Shown here one piece after another: positions 1 through 8,721 of a stretch of DNA of 64,000 nt. The notes under the pieces were generated by a model, which was not told the origin of the DNA, searched no databases, and saw only the letters and a list, made by a program, of their open reading frames with translations. Source of the DNA: Planctomycetia bacterium (GTDB lineage Bacteria > Planctomycetota > Planctomycetia > Pirellulales > Thermoguttaceae); the NCBI GenBank assembly GCA_030539295.1, contig JAUNSJ010000018.1, positions 1 to 64,000 of the forward strand, in the 5' to 3' direction. Numbering within the stretch: position 1 is the stretch's first letter; the number at the start of each line of letters is the position of its first letter. A program made the position numbers and the translations under genes.

Positions 1-115
1 ACTGAAGCACACCACGCAAGATTCCGCGCCCGAAACTGCGCGACGTCTCCGACAGCAGAAGAATCTCCTTCCTGCGCGGAAAAATGCCCGGCTCTCTACG
101 TGGTGTTGCACTCAT
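1..115 (-). CDS. XylR-like transcriptional regulator, N-terminus only (cut by window edge)
   Basis: Reading the minus strand from an ATG at 113-115 gives an open frame of 38 codons to the window edge. It contains the stretch ILLLSETSRSFGRGILRGV. This matches the opening beta strand and helix of the LacI-type effector domain in the XylR-like AraC regulators of planctomycetes, whose usual form is 'LLIETSxxYGRGLLRGI'. The DNA-binding domain would lie outside the window, so the AraC part is inferred from the family. The gene sits directly downstream of two BNR proteins on the same strand, 110 bp after the second. That position suits a dedicated regulator of the cassette. It is too short for certainty, but the motif is distinctive. 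Confidence 0.6.
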   Translation of the reverse strand, partial: MSATPRREPGIFPRRKEILLLSETSRSFGRGILRGVLQ

Positions 116-152
116 AATATTACCGCCACGATTCTTGTTTTATATTGGAATG

Positions 153-190
153 ACTCATTGCAAGCATATTTACATAATTTTGCAATGAGT
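153..190. promoter_or_regulatory. 11-bp perfect inverted repeat upstream of the XylR-like gene
   Basis: The arms are ACTCATTGCAA (153-163) and TTGCAATGAGT (180-190), separated by a 16-bp AT-rich spacer. They lie between the stop of the BNR gene at 226 and the regulator start at 115. Neither strand has a T tract after it, so an operator is more likely than a terminator. Autoregulation by the adjacent XylR-like protein is an inference. Confidence 0.5.
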
Positions 191-225
191 GTACTTATAT
201 AGTCTCCATGTCAGTATTTCCCGTG

Positions 226-1440
226 TTAAATTTCACTCTTTATTCCGCTAACGAGCTTAAGTTCTGACATGGGAATTCGGACCGTCAGGATATAAGGTTT
301 TTTGTCCTCCTCCCACCATCCGTAAGTTGTGGCGACTACGGTGCCATCTTTTTGTACGACGACTCCGGAATAGGCGCAGTCTGGTGAATTCGCGACAACA
401 TTGGTGGGCGGAAACATGAAATTCAAACCGAAATTGTCTTTTAGGCGAATAACGAAATCGCCTTCGGTCTGATTGACCAGGTCACTATAAGAGCCGACCC
501 AGGCAACCCAGTCACCGGAAAAAGGCGTACCGTTTATCGGAAGTGACATCTGTCGAAAGAGGACAATTAAACGACCGTCGTTCAAATATCGTGCCACGTG
601 ACGGTCTCCGGTTAATGAGTTCGGTAGTGGCACCGGATCTGTCCAGGTTTCGCCTTCATCGTTCGAAAAAATTATTTGTGAATTGTATCTTCTTGTATTT
701 TCCCGAAGAAGAACGGCGATCTGTTTACCGTCTGGAGAGCGTACCGCGCACGGTTCGCCCGCATTAATATCGCTGCGTTTCAGAATGAGTTTCGGCTCTT
801 CCCACGTTACCCCTCCGTCACGCGTTACGATCGAATAGAGCAACCGCGTCGTGCTCCAGAACCATTCGTTACTGCCGTCGGTCTTACGTTCGCGGTCGTT
901 GTAAAATGCAATGTAATGACCCTTGCCTGTATTGAGCGGAATCATTGACGACATGGCAACGAAGCCGCCATAAGGGCCAATAGGCGCGAATTCGCTCCAG
1001 GTCTCTCCTTCATCTTCCGAAACGGACATTTTTATCGGAAAGGACCCCGATTGAAAAACGAGAATGCGCTTCTTGCCATTAGCGTCGACGGTGCGAAACA
1101 TGGTGGGGCATTCGTCGTTCTGCTCCCAGCTCTTCGGAGTTGACAGGCATTCGCCCCAGGTCAGACCGCCGTCTAAACTTTTTTTGTACTGAATCGCGCC
1201 CGACGCGTGACCTTGCGGATAGACCGCCAGAATCGTCTTGTCATCGTCCAGAAGTACCGTATTAACGTGACCCAGATAGACCCCGTCCCGCTGGTCTGTT
1301 ACAATCTGCAAATCGGTTCTGTCGTTCCAGTCAATTTGCGGAATGGAAATCGTATTGTAAACCGTCTTCTCCGACGTCTGTCCCAATACGCACCCTGCCA
1401 TACAAAAAAACAGTATACTGAAAATGAGGCGAAGTTTCAT
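226..1440 (-). CDS. Secreted BNR/Asp-box (sialidase-like) protein
   Basis: This 404-residue protein has a hydrophobic N-terminus ending in MAGC, a plausible lipobox, so it is probably exported and lipid-anchored. Four Asp-box motifs (SLDGGLTW, SEDEGETW, TRDGGVTW, SNDEGETW) are spread along it, as in six-bladed sialidase-type propellers. Many planctomycete relatives are annotated as exo-alpha-sialidase, but the fold is shared with other glycan-active and non-enzymatic proteins, so the substrate is unknown. Its start overlaps the stop of the upstream paralogue by one base (TAATG). A strong GGAGGT ribosome site lies inside the end of that gene, so the two are translationally coupled. Confidence 0.85.
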   Translation of the reverse strand: MKLRLIFSILFFCMAGCVLGQTSEKTVYNTISIPQIDWNDRTDLQIVTDQRDGVYLGHVNTVLLDDDKTILAVYPQGHASGAIQYKKSLDGGLTWGECLSTPKSWEQNDECPTMFRTVDANGKKRILVFQSGSFPIKMSVSEDEGETWSEFAPIGPYGGFVAMSSMIPLNTGKGHYIAFYNDRERKTDGSNEWFWSTTRLLYSIVTRDGGVTWEEPKLILKRSDINAGEPCAVRSPDGKQIAVLLRENTRRYNSQIIFSNDEGETWTDPVPLPNSLTGDRHVARYLNDGRLIVLFRQMSLPINGTPFSGDWVAWVGSYSDLVNQTEGDFVIRLKDNFGLNFMFPPTNVVANSPDCAYSGVVVQKDGTVVATTYGWWEEDKKPYILTVRIPMSELKLVSGIKSEI

Positions 1441-2678
1441 TATTTACCTCCCTGTGCTTTGTTAATCAGTATTTTCGTTTTGCTCTCGGGGGAAACGAGC
1501 TTGCTCTGTTTGAGGTCGTCTTCCGTAAAGCGAGCCATGAGAATTTCCTTTTCCTGAACGCGGCCACGGTCCCAAACGACGTAGATCGTTCCGTCTTTCG
1601 CCTGTGTTCCGTTCGGATAGGTGACGTTAGGCCGTTCATCGAGAACGAGCGGTTCAGTCCACGTCTTACCGTCGTCTTCCGAAAGCGAGGCCATAATCGT
1701 ATTGCGACCGACGTCTTCGCCTACAGGCCCGTTTTTAACGATCATGATATTGCCCGACTGCAAGCGTTGAGCATAGAATCGACTCGATGTCTGTTTTATA
1801 ACAGGCGACGGTTTAACATCGGTCCACGTCTTGCCGCCATCTTCGGAATAAGCTTCTCCGCAGCCGGCGAGCGTTCGCGCGAGAATCCAAAGTCGTCCGT
1901 CGGACAGTTCGACAATATTGTGCTCATCGAATCGTGATTTACTTCGTTCGAGTTTCGAATGGCCGAGCAGAGAAAACGTTTTTCCTTCATCGGTTGTTAC
2001 GAAGACATTCGGTCCAATAACGAGTTCTTCCGCGACCGGATAGCGCGAATGATAGCGCCATACGGAGATCGGAAAGAGCCACTGACCGCGAGAATCGACC
2101 ATCGGTTTATTGAGCATGAGACCATCGGCAATGCGTCGCGGTTCGCTCCACGTTGCAGCGGTTCCCGCGTCCGGATTTTCAGAAATCATGCACCAGGTCC
2201 CGGCGCGGCAGTCGCGTATCTTATCGCCATCAGGACCTTTAAGGTGGACATTATTCGCATCCCGGGCACTAATATTGCCCTGTGCCCAAAAGATCCAGAG
2301 ACGACCGAGCGGGTCGCACCACAACGAGGGGTCATAAGCGCGAGTCGTATCCTGCGGGTCGATTGCGAAGAGCGGCGCACTCCAGGTTTCCCCGTGATCC
2401 TCACTCGTAATGAGCAGAACATAATTGTCATGGTCCTCGCCATTACCGCCGGTAAACCAGGTTGCCCAAACGCGGCCGTCTGCGGTCGTTTCGACACTCG
2501 GGATCCCCTGAAACCGCCGGTTGGCGTCTTTATAATCTTCCGGAATTTCATTTGCTTTCCAAATTTTTGCAACGGCCAGCGGATCGGCGTCGTCGCCAAA
2601 TCCCTGCTCCCCGTTTACAGCAGAACAGGCAAGAAAAATCCCTGACAATAAACAGATCGTTACGCATGGTAATCTCAT
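1440..2678 (-). CDS. Secreted BNR/Asp-box (sialidase-like) protein, second copy
   Basis: This 412-residue protein has an N-terminal export signal with a possible lipobox (FLAC) or a Sec cleavage near VNG. Asp boxes are visible at SEDHGETW, TTDEGKTF, SEDGGKTW and SEDDGKTW. It is paralogous in type, but not closely similar in sequence, to the protein encoded immediately downstream. It follows the small lipoprotein gene by 35 bp, so it belongs to the same transcript. Enzymatic specificity cannot be read from the sequence; a sialidase or another glycan hydrolase fits the fold and the secretion signal. Confidence 0.85.
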   Translation of the reverse strand: MRLPCVTICLLSGIFLACSAVNGEQGFGDDADPLAVAKIWKANEIPEDYKDANRRFQGIPSVETTADGRVWATWFTGGNGEDHDNYVLLITSEDHGETWSAPLFAIDPQDTTRAYDPSLWCDPLGRLWIFWAQGNISARDANNVHLKGPDGDKIRDCRAGTWCMISENPDAGTAATWSEPRRIADGLMLNKPMVDSRGQWLFPISVWRYHSRYPVAEELVIGPNVFVTTDEGKTFSLLGHSKLERSKSRFDEHNIVELSDGRLWILARTLAGCGEAYSEDGGKTWTDVKPSPVIKQTSSRFYAQRLQSGNIMIVKNGPVGEDVGRNTIMASLSEDDGKTWTEPLVLDERPNVTYPNGTQAKDGTIYVVWDRGRVQEKEILMARFTEDDLKQSKLVSPESKTKILINKAQGGK

Positions 2679-2713
2679 TCTTTTAGCATCCTCTTCTTTG
2701 CTCTTGTGGTTGG

Positions 2714-3178
2714 TTATTTACTGGAAAGTTCGAAATTAAATGTATTCGAACCTTTAACAACGGTCGCGGTAAATCCCGAGGTCTCGGGAGATTCATATCG
2801 TGTGGGAATAAAGTTAACGTTGCGAATGACAGGGGCTTTGTCCGGATTCTTGGCCGCTTGTGCAATCTCCTCTTCCGTCCATTCCCGTTCCGGACCGTTT
2901 TTCTGAATGGAAACTTTGTATTCTCCTGGTTGAGTTCCGGATCCGCCATCGCCCAACGTGGAAGTGAGTGTGTAAATGCCGCTACTATTGGTTTCGCCAG
3001 CGGCGGGAACGCCTTCGCCAACAGGAGTAAAGTTGACAATAGCTTTTTCCAGAGGTTTTCCGTCGAGCGTGACCGTACCCGTAATTCTTTGCAGATTATT
3101 GGGGTTACCGCAGCCTGTAATAAGAAGAACAGCGGCAAAAAAACAAAAAATGTATTTATCTCTACTGGTGATTTTCAT
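2714..3178 (-). CDS. Small lipoprotein with carboxypeptidase-regulatory-like fold
   Basis: This 154-residue protein has a lipoprotein signal ending in ITGC at residue 23, then a beta-sandwich pattern (TGTVTLDGKPLEKAIVNFTP, then GIYTL and GEYKVSI). That pattern is typical of the short carboxypeptidase-regulatory-like lipoproteins that accompany DUF1559 genes in planctomycetes. The function is unknown. It lies 84 bp downstream of the DUF1559 gene and 35 bp upstream of the first BNR gene. Similar lipoproteins recur at 12166-12606 and 49064-49513 in the same position relative to a DUF1559 gene, so it is likely a structural partner in the cell envelope. Confidence 0.8.
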   Translation of the reverse strand: MKITSRDKYIFCFFAAVLLITGCGNPNNLQRITGTVTLDGKPLEKAIVNFTPVGEGVPAAGETNSSGIYTLTSTLGDGGSGTQPGEYKVSIQKNGPEREWTEEEIAQAAKNPDKAPVIRNVNFIPTRYESPETSGFTATVVKGSNTFNFELSSK

Positions 3179-3219
3179 AATAGGATATCCTTATTTTATG
3201 GGTTAACAGGAAAGAGACA

Positions 3220-3245
3220 AATGGGAAGACCGCGGTCTCCCCATT
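3220..3245 (-). terminator. 26-bp near-perfect palindrome between DUF1559 gene and lipoprotein gene (possible attenuator)
   Basis: The two 13-bp arms match at 12 of 13 positions (AATGGGGAGACCG and CGGTCTTCCCATT on the minus strand). They are followed on the transcript by the T-rich stretch TGTCTCTTT. It could terminate part of the transcripts after the DUF1559 gene or protect the upstream mRNA. The T run is interrupted, so full termination is doubtful. Confidence 0.45.
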
Positions 3246-3262
3246 CGTTCCAGATTGTGTGA

Positions 3263-4521
3263 CTACAGAGAATTTGTTTCGCCACCGTTTTTCGAACCAA
3301 GAGCGCCCCAAATACCATAATTGGACGGTCCGGAATCGACCGGTATGGAATCCAAACCACTTCCAACCGATTCACAATTAATGGTATCGGAAACAAAACG
3401 AACAGAGCCGTCAACCAAAGTTACATTGACGCCTCCGGAGTGGTAACTGCTTGCGCTCATTAATTCGTAAGGCTTTGTCGTATTGCCAACACTAATTGAC
3501 CCCAAGGCAACGCAAGAGGGACTGTTCGGCGGGAGAATTGTCTGGAAGCCGGACGAAATACACCAGCCGGCAGCCCAGCATCGGCCCCCCATATAACATG
3601 TATATTCAGCAGTACCAGCTGCGAAATTGGGATTTCCTCCGCCATGTCCGGAGCCTGTAATGACATTTCCCGCTCCTTTTCGGGCGAGACAGTTACGTGG
3701 TTTCCCCCCGCTTTGATGTGTTGAACTGACCGCAATTCCCTGCCGTATCGGTTTCGTACCGTTACTGACGTTTCCGGCAACATTAATTCCACCCTCAGAG
3801 AAAAGAGCCGTATTGCTTGTTCCGTCCGTGACCGATGCCATCGTGTAGAAAGAAGGTGTATATTGGGCGACGACGAACATTCCCCTTGCCAAAGGCACTT
3901 CCTCAGGAGTAGCATTGCAATTAATGCGCCAGTTGTCTCCAAAACAAGCGCGATAACTGGTTTTGCCAAAAGCGTCATTGTTATTGAAGGCTTCCGGATC
4001 GGAAGGACAGAGTAGCGCTGTTACGGGTGTCCGATAGAGATTGGCCGTGGTAAAAGTATACCAGGCTCGCGGAAATTTCGCTTGGGCTATGCTGTCGTAC
4101 AGCGAGGATTGTTCCAAATACGGCAGAAGCCGCACCGTCCAGCCCAGCCCGCGGGAATCGCTTTCCACGGTTCCGTTGTACTGATTCGAGCCGCCGGGCG
4201 GAAATGCGTTGTAAGTATCGTGGTAATTGTGTGTTGCCAGGCCGAGCTGCTTGAGTTTATTCGTGCACTCCATGCGTCTGGCCGCTTCTCGAGCCGCCTG
4301 GACCGCGGGCAGCAGAAGTGCGATTAAAATACCAATAATCGCAATAACCACCAGAAGTTCGACAAGAGTAAAGCCGCGTTTGCGGCCGGGCCCGACTTGA
4401 CGCCGGAAAAGCAGAAAAGGAGTGAATGGGCCAAACTTTACCAGTCTACCCCCCCCCCCCGGTTTAACATTTCGCCAAATTTCGTGACGTTGTACAGCTG
4501 TCGCAAGTTTTGTGCTGACAT
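3263..4521 (-). CDS. DUF1559 pseudopilin-like protein with frame break at a 12-G tract
   Basis: The body carries the prepilin-type leader ([20 protein letters not shown]), then [30 protein letters not shown] and a C-terminal half with NVTLVDGSVRFV, all diagnostic of DUF1559. The only well-placed start is the ATG at 4521, with CAGGAG eight bases before it. That frame reads MSAQNLRQLYNVTKFGEMLN and then enters a run of 12 G (4449-4460), stopping six codons later. A tract of 10 or 13 G would join this start to the body. With 12 G the body frame is open only from a TTG at 4564 that has no ribosome site. The copy is either switched off by slippage or carries a homopolymer sequencing error. It is the first gene of the sialidase cassette. 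Confidence 0.8.
4449..4460 (-). repeat. Homopolymer: 12 consecutive G on the coding strand
   Basis: Twelve uninterrupted C on the plus strand lie about 20 codons into the DUF1559 gene, just before the prepilin leader. It is the only homopolymer of this length that I see in the window. Tracts of this length are classic slipped-strand mispairing sites, and they are also prone to length errors in sequencing. Confidence 0.9.
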
Positions 4522-4634
4522 AAGTGAGTCTCCTGTGAACAAAGTGTGTGTTGAAAATCTGCAATGGGAAACGATTTGCATGTTTTCAGGCCCAAAAAAA
4601 TACAAAACCTTTTTCCTGACCTGCAACGTAACTC

Positions 4635-4663
4635 ATTATAGCAAGATAAAAAGCAAATGTCAA
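4635..4663 (-). promoter_or_regulatory. Consensus sigma-70 promoter of DUF1559/BNR cassette
   Basis: On the minus strand there is a perfect TTGACA (4658-4663), a 17-bp spacer and a perfect TATAAT (4635-4640). Transcription would begin near 4628, giving a leader of about 107 nt before the ATG at 4521. A perfect promoter argues that the out-of-frame DUF1559 gene is a live locus and not a decayed one. Confidence 0.75.
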
Positions 4664-4730
4664 CGGAAAATATGGTTAATTTGTCCTACAGAATATACAG
4701 AATTGTTCACTTATTGTCTCATAGTGAGCT

Positions 4731-4846
4731 TGCTCGCGATTCGCCCTATCGTCACGTAACTTTTAAGCGACCCTTATAGACCGCCGGCTCTTGGTTGTGA
4801 TGGTGTTAGGGCGAATCCATCGCAGGTTGGCGGTGCTGGGCTTCCG
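4731..4846. repeat. Intergenic repeat region with inverted copies, shared with 31921-31989
   Basis: GATTCGCCCTA (4738-4748) and TAGGGCGAATC (4807-4817) form a perfect 11-bp inverted repeat. The block 4793-4817 matches 31965-31989 at 22 of 25 bases. The block 4828-4846 matches 31921-31939 at 17 of 19 bases. The same pieces therefore occur in two intergenic regions 27 kb apart, in a different order. This looks like a dispersed REP-like element. Confidence 0.5.
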
Positions 4847-4881
4847 TTTTCGCTGTTGGCCGTTCCCGAACGTCGCTGCTG

Positions 4882-4924
4882 GTTCCCGACCTGCAAGCAG
4901 TGGGGAACGAGAGCAGTCGGGAAC
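4882..4924. repeat. 9-bp inverted repeat in the trpB upstream region
   Basis: GTTCCCGAC (4882-4890) and GTCGGGAAC (4916-4924) are perfect inverted arms. An extra direct copy of GTTCCCGA lies at 4862-4869. The arms sit about 30 bp upstream of the predicted trpB promoter, so a regulatory role or membership of the neighbouring repeat element is possible. Confidence 0.4.
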
Positions 4925-4955
4925 GCCGGCCCGTAAACAAGATGACCGGGTCCGG

Positions 4956-4983
4956 TTGCACGATTTGTTGAACGATGTACAAT
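4956..4983 (+). promoter_or_regulatory. Predicted sigma-70 promoter of trpB
   Basis: TTGCAC (4956-4961), a 16-bp spacer and TACAAT (4978-4983) lie about 110 bp before the trpB ATG. The match is moderate. No Trp leader peptide or T-box could be recognised in the region. Confidence 0.4.
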
Positions 4984-5092
4984 AGAGAGTCATAAAAAGG
5001 CGAGAGCGCGTCCGCTGGGTGAATTTCTGTATGTTAGGAGTAGGCAGGCGGGCTACTTGCCGGAGAATCCCGAACGGAAAGCAGAGAATTCA

Positions 5093-6343
5093 ATGTCACA
5101 GGAAATCGACTATCGTACCTATTTTCACGACTATCCCAACGAAGAAGGGCGATTTGGACCTTATGGCGGAATGTATCTGCCGCCGGAACTAGTCCCCGCT
5201 TTCGAAGAGATTGCCCATGCGTATCAAACGATATGTCATTCCGCGCAGTTTATCAATGAATTACGACGTATCCGCCGCGAATTTCAAGGGCGGCCGACGC
5301 CTGTGTATCATTGCCAGCGTCTTTCGCGTCTGTTCGGAACGTGCCAAATCTACCTGAAGCGTGAGGATTTGAATCATACAGGCGCTCACAAGCTGAATCA
5401 TTGCATGGGCGAAGGTCTGCTGGCTCATTATATGGGTAAGAAGCGACTTATCGCGGAGACGGGTGCCGGTCAGCATGGGGTTGCCTTAGCGACGGCGGCG
5501 GCCTATTTCGGCCTGCAGTGTGAAATTCACATGGGAGAAGTCGATATTGCGAAACAGGCCCCCAATGTGGCCCGAATGAAAATACTTGGGGCGAAAGTCA
5601 TACCTGTCTCGCACGGTTTGAGGACCCTGAAGGAGGCGGTCGATTCCGCGTTCGACTCCTACCTTAGAAACTATAAGGATTCTATCTACTGTATTGGCTC
5701 GGCTTTAGGTCCGCACCCGTTCCCGGTTATGGTCCGCGATTTTCAGATGTGTGTTGGCCTTGAGGCACGTGAGCAGTTCCGCGAGATGACCGGACTTCTG
5801 CCGGATGCCGTGACCGCATGCGTTGGCGGCGGGAGTAATAGTGCCGGGTTTTTCTCCGCGTTTCTGGGCGATCCGCTCGATATTTATGGCGTTGAACCGC
5901 TCGGACGTGGCTCGGCGATTGGGGACCATGCCGCGTCTATGGCCTATGGAACTCGCGGCGTTATGCACGGCTTCGAGAGTATTATGCTCAAAGACGACAA
6001 GGGTGAACCGGCCCCTGTTTACTCCATTGCAAGCGGTCTGGACTATCCCTCGGTTGGGCCGGAACATGCCTTCTGGCACGACATTAAGCGGGTCAACTAT
6101 GTGACCATTTCCGACCGGGACGCGGTGGACGCCTTCTTTAAACTCTCCCGCTATGAAGGTATTATTCCCGCTCTGGAAAGCTCGCACGCCATTGCCTGGG
6201 CCATGAAGTGGGCCCGAGAGCACAAGAGCGGTGCCATTTTGGCCAACTGCTCCGGGCGTGGCGATAAAGATGTCGATTATGTTATAGAGCATTACGGTTA
6301 TGGCGATGAATTTATTGAGGAGGGCAACAATGCCGCTGAATGA
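5093..6343 (+). CDS. trpB: Tryptophan synthase beta chain
   Basis: This 416-residue protein converts indole and serine to tryptophan with PLP. The PLP lysine is K100 in HTGAHKLN, the catalytic Glu is in [11 protein letters not shown], the phosphate loop is VGGGSNSAG and the C-terminal cofactor site is CSGRGDKD. All are intact, so it should be active. The ATG at 5093 begins where family homology begins ([21 protein letters not shown]); the frame is open upstream to a TTG at 5057. No trpA or other trp gene is nearby. Instead its last 14 bases overlap the start of a phenylacetate-CoA-ligase-like gene. That arrangement hints at a role beyond the standard pathway, or at simple genome scattering. 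Confidence 0.92.
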   Translation: MSQEIDYRTYFHDYPNEEGRFGPYGGMYLPPELVPAFEEIAHAYQTICHSAQFINELRRIRREFQGRPTPVYHCQRLSRLFGTCQIYLKREDLNHTGAHKLNHCMGEGLLAHYMGKKRLIAETGAGQHGVALATAAAYFGLQCEIHMGEVDIAKQAPNVARMKILGAKVIPVSHGLRTLKEAVDSAFDSYLRNYKDSIYCIGSALGPHPFPVMVRDFQMCVGLEAREQFREMTGLLPDAVTACVGGGSNSAGFFSAFLGDPLDIYGVEPLGRGSAIGDHAASMAYGTRGVMHGFESIMLKDDKGEPAPVYSIASGLDYPSVGPEHAFWHDIKRVNYVTISDRDAVDAFFKLSRYEGIIPALESSHAIAWAMKWAREHKSGAILANCSGRGDKDVDYVIEHYGYGDEFIEEGNNAAE

Positions 6344-7616
6344 AAAAGAATATTTCAATCCTCGCGAAGAGACCATGTCGGTCGATGAATTGCGCTCCGT
6401 GCAGAACGAGCGAGTCAAGAGTGTTGTACGGTACGCGGTCGACCGAAACGCTTATATGAAAAGCTATTACGCGAAAGAGGGGATTGACGTTAATGCTTTT
6501 CGCGGTCTCGACGACTTGCCATCGCTGCCGTTCGTCTCGAAGTCAACGTTTCGCGAAACCTATCCTATGGGTCTGATGTGCGTAGCCAAAGAAGAGATTC
6601 GCGAAATGCACATGTCCAGCGGTTCGACCGGTATGCCGATTGTTATGCCTTACACGCAAGGGGACCTGGACCAGTGGGCCGAGTGCATGGCACGCTGTTA
6701 TCGTATGGCGGGTGGTCTGCCGGGCGACGTTGTGCAGATTACGCCTTCCTTTGGTCTTTTTAACGGCGGATTTGGCATGTATCATGGCGCCCGGGCGGCG
6801 GAAATGTTTATCGTGCCGGCCAGTAGCGGCAATACAGAGCGTCAGATTCGTCTGATCAACGATTTCCAGACAAAAATCCTCACCGCGGTCATCTCCTACT
6901 GCGTTCGAATCATCGAAATTGCTGACCGGTTGGGCGTCAAGCTGCCGTCGTTGAAAACGGGCGTCTTCGGCGCCGAAGCCGTGACCGATGCCATGAAGCA
7001 GCAGATTCACGACGCCTTGGGTATTGAGGTCTTTAATATCTACGGTATGACGGAAACCGGTGGCGTTGGTACGCTCGGAATGGACTGCGGCGACCACAGC
7101 GGAATTCATGTCTGGGAAGACCACTATTACGTGGAAGTTGTTGACCCGCAAACCCTTACGCCTGTTCCAGACGGCGAATTGGGCGAACTGGTGATTACCT
7201 CGCTGACCCGGGAAGCGATTCCGGTGATTCGACTGCGAACGGGCGACCTGACGCGCATAATCAGTCGTAAGCCGTGTGCCTGTGGGCGAACGCACGTAAA
7301 AATCGACTCGATTTCCGGACGCACGGATGATATGCTTATAATAAAAGGGGTAAATTTCTTCCCGACGCAGGTGGAACAGGCCCTGCTGGAAATTCCAGGC
7401 GTACATCCCCATTACCAGATTATTATCGAAGACCATCATGGGGTAAAAGATATCCGCATCCACGTGGAGGCGGAGGACGGGGTTACCGGCTTTATGGTAG
7501 AAAAGCACCTTAAAGAGCGATTGGGATTCTCTCCGAAAGGGGACATATTCAAACCAGGTTCCCTGCCGCGTAATGAAGGCAAGGCCGTTCGCGTTGTGCG
7601 TAAAGAAGTCGATTGA
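6330..7616 (+). CDS. paaK: Phenylacetate-CoA ligase family protein
   Basis: This 428-residue AMP-forming ligase of the PaaK family carries the adenylation loop [14 protein letters not shown], the motif [10 protein letters not shown], the zinc-type cysteines CACGRTH and a C-terminal lid domain ([13 protein letters not shown]). Members activate phenylacetate or other aryl/acyl acids to CoA thioesters in the cytoplasm. The start at 6330 follows GAGGAGG with good spacing and lies inside the end of trpB, so the two are translationally coupled. In gut anaerobes such ligases often act on aryl acids made from aromatic amino acids, so a link to indole or aryl metabolism is possible. The exact substrate is unknown. 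Confidence 0.85.
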   Translation: MPLNEKEYFNPREETMSVDELRSVQNERVKSVVRYAVDRNAYMKSYYAKEGIDVNAFRGLDDLPSLPFVSKSTFRETYPMGLMCVAKEEIREMHMSSGSTGMPIVMPYTQGDLDQWAECMARCYRMAGGLPGDVVQITPSFGLFNGGFGMYHGARAAEMFIVPASSGNTERQIRLINDFQTKILTAVISYCVRIIEIADRLGVKLPSLKTGVFGAEAVTDAMKQQIHDALGIEVFNIYGMTETGGVGTLGMDCGDHSGIHVWEDHYYVEVVDPQTLTPVPDGELGELVITSLTREAIPVIRLRTGDLTRIISRKPCACGRTHVKIDSISGRTDDMLIIKGVNFFPTQVEQALLEIPGVHPHYQIIIEDHHGVKDIRIHVEAEDGVTGFMVEKHLKERLGFSPKGDIFKPGSLPRNEGKAVRVVRKEVD

Positions 7617-7684
7617 CTTTGCATGGGCGGCAGTCGTGAGCGGCGTCAACTAAGATAAGACGACAGAATCGGTAAGGACGAAAC

Positions 7685-8662
7685 ATGGACGAACATCAGA
7701 CATGGACGAAAGAGACTTGGGGACCCGTCCCGGACACATGGCAGCGGAAGCATTTGCTTGGCCTGGAAGGTCTGACGGCAGAGGAAATCGTGACTCTTCT
7801 GGATCAGGCGGACCGCTTCCGTCAGGAGATCCTTGGTCGTCAGGAAAGCGGACGGAAAATTCCCCTGCTGGCCGGCCGCGCCGTTGTCAATCTCTTTTTT
7901 GAGAACTCAACGCGAACTCGGACGAGTTTTTCACTTGCCGCGCGCCGACTGGGCATGGACGTTGTCGAATTCTCCGCCGCGACGAGCAGTCTGTCGAAAG
8001 GGGAAACTCTGCTCGATACGGCGCGTAATATTCAGGCAATGGGTGTGGACGCGTTTATAATACGGCACAGTTGCCCCGGTGCCCCTCATTTACTCTCCAA
8101 GGAGCTGACCGGGTGCAGCGTGGTCAATGCGGGCGATGGTACGCATGAACATCCGACGCAGGCCCTGCTCGATATGCTCACGATCCGGCAGAAACTCGGG
8201 TCACTCAAAGGACTTACCGTTGCTCTGGTCGGCGATATAGCCCACAGTCGCACGGCGCGGAGCAATATCTGGGGGCTTAAAGCACTCGGTGCTCACGTCA
8301 TTGTCTGCGGTCCGTCGACGCTCGTCTCGCCGCACTGGAATGAGATCGGCGTGGAATATTCCTGGTCCCTCGACGATATTCTGCCCCGGGTCGATGTCTT
8401 TAATCTTTTGCGCATTCAGTTTGAGCGACAGGTGGTTCGCCCCTTCCCGTCCATCCGGGAATACGCACACCTGTACGCGATGGACAAAGCCCGACTGGCC
8501 CGGTGTAAAAAAGACGTACTCATTATCGCGCCCGGCCCCATCAATCGCGGCGTTGAAGTGACTCCGGAAGTTGCGGATGGCCCACAATCGGCCATTCTGG
8601 ACCAGGTAACCAATGGAGTGGCTGTGCGTATGGCCGCGCTCTGGATGTGCATGAACCGCTAA
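7685..8662 (+). CDS. pyrB: Aspartate carbamoyltransferase catalytic subunit
   Basis: This 325-residue enzyme makes carbamoyl-aspartate in pyrimidine synthesis. The carbamoyl-phosphate signature [12 protein letters not shown] and the aspartate-domain motif HPTQALLDM are intact, as is the late loop [11 protein letters not shown]. Its length is typical for the family. A regulatory pyrI subunit is not seen nearby. The start at 7685 follows AAGGA. It lies 68 bp after the paaK-like gene and 59 bp before the sulfatase-like gene, consistent with one transcript but without obvious pathway logic. Confidence 0.93.
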   Translation: MDEHQTWTKETWGPVPDTWQRKHLLGLEGLTAEEIVTLLDQADRFRQEILGRQESGRKIPLLAGRAVVNLFFENSTRTRTSFSLAARRLGMDVVEFSAATSSLSKGETLLDTARNIQAMGVDAFIIRHSCPGAPHLLSKELTGCSVVNAGDGTHEHPTQALLDMLTIRQKLGSLKGLTVALVGDIAHSRTARSNIWGLKALGAHVIVCGPSTLVSPHWNEIGVEYSWSLDDILPRVDVFNLLRIQFERQVVRPFPSIREYAHLYAMDKARLARCKKDVLIIAPGPINRGVEVTPEVADGPQSAILDQVTNGVAVRMAALWMCMNR

Positions 8663-8721
8663 AAAAGAGGCTTTGTAACGCGTAAAGAGTTCAGAAGCAT
8701 GTCCCTGCTGGAAAAAGGAAT

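Noticed and set aside
3263-4564. 433-residue DUF1559 reading that starts at the TTG at 4564
   Set aside because: The TTG has no ribosome site and lies in the leader of a strong promoter; the ATG at 4521 with CAGGAG is far better, although it is out of frame through the 12-G tract.
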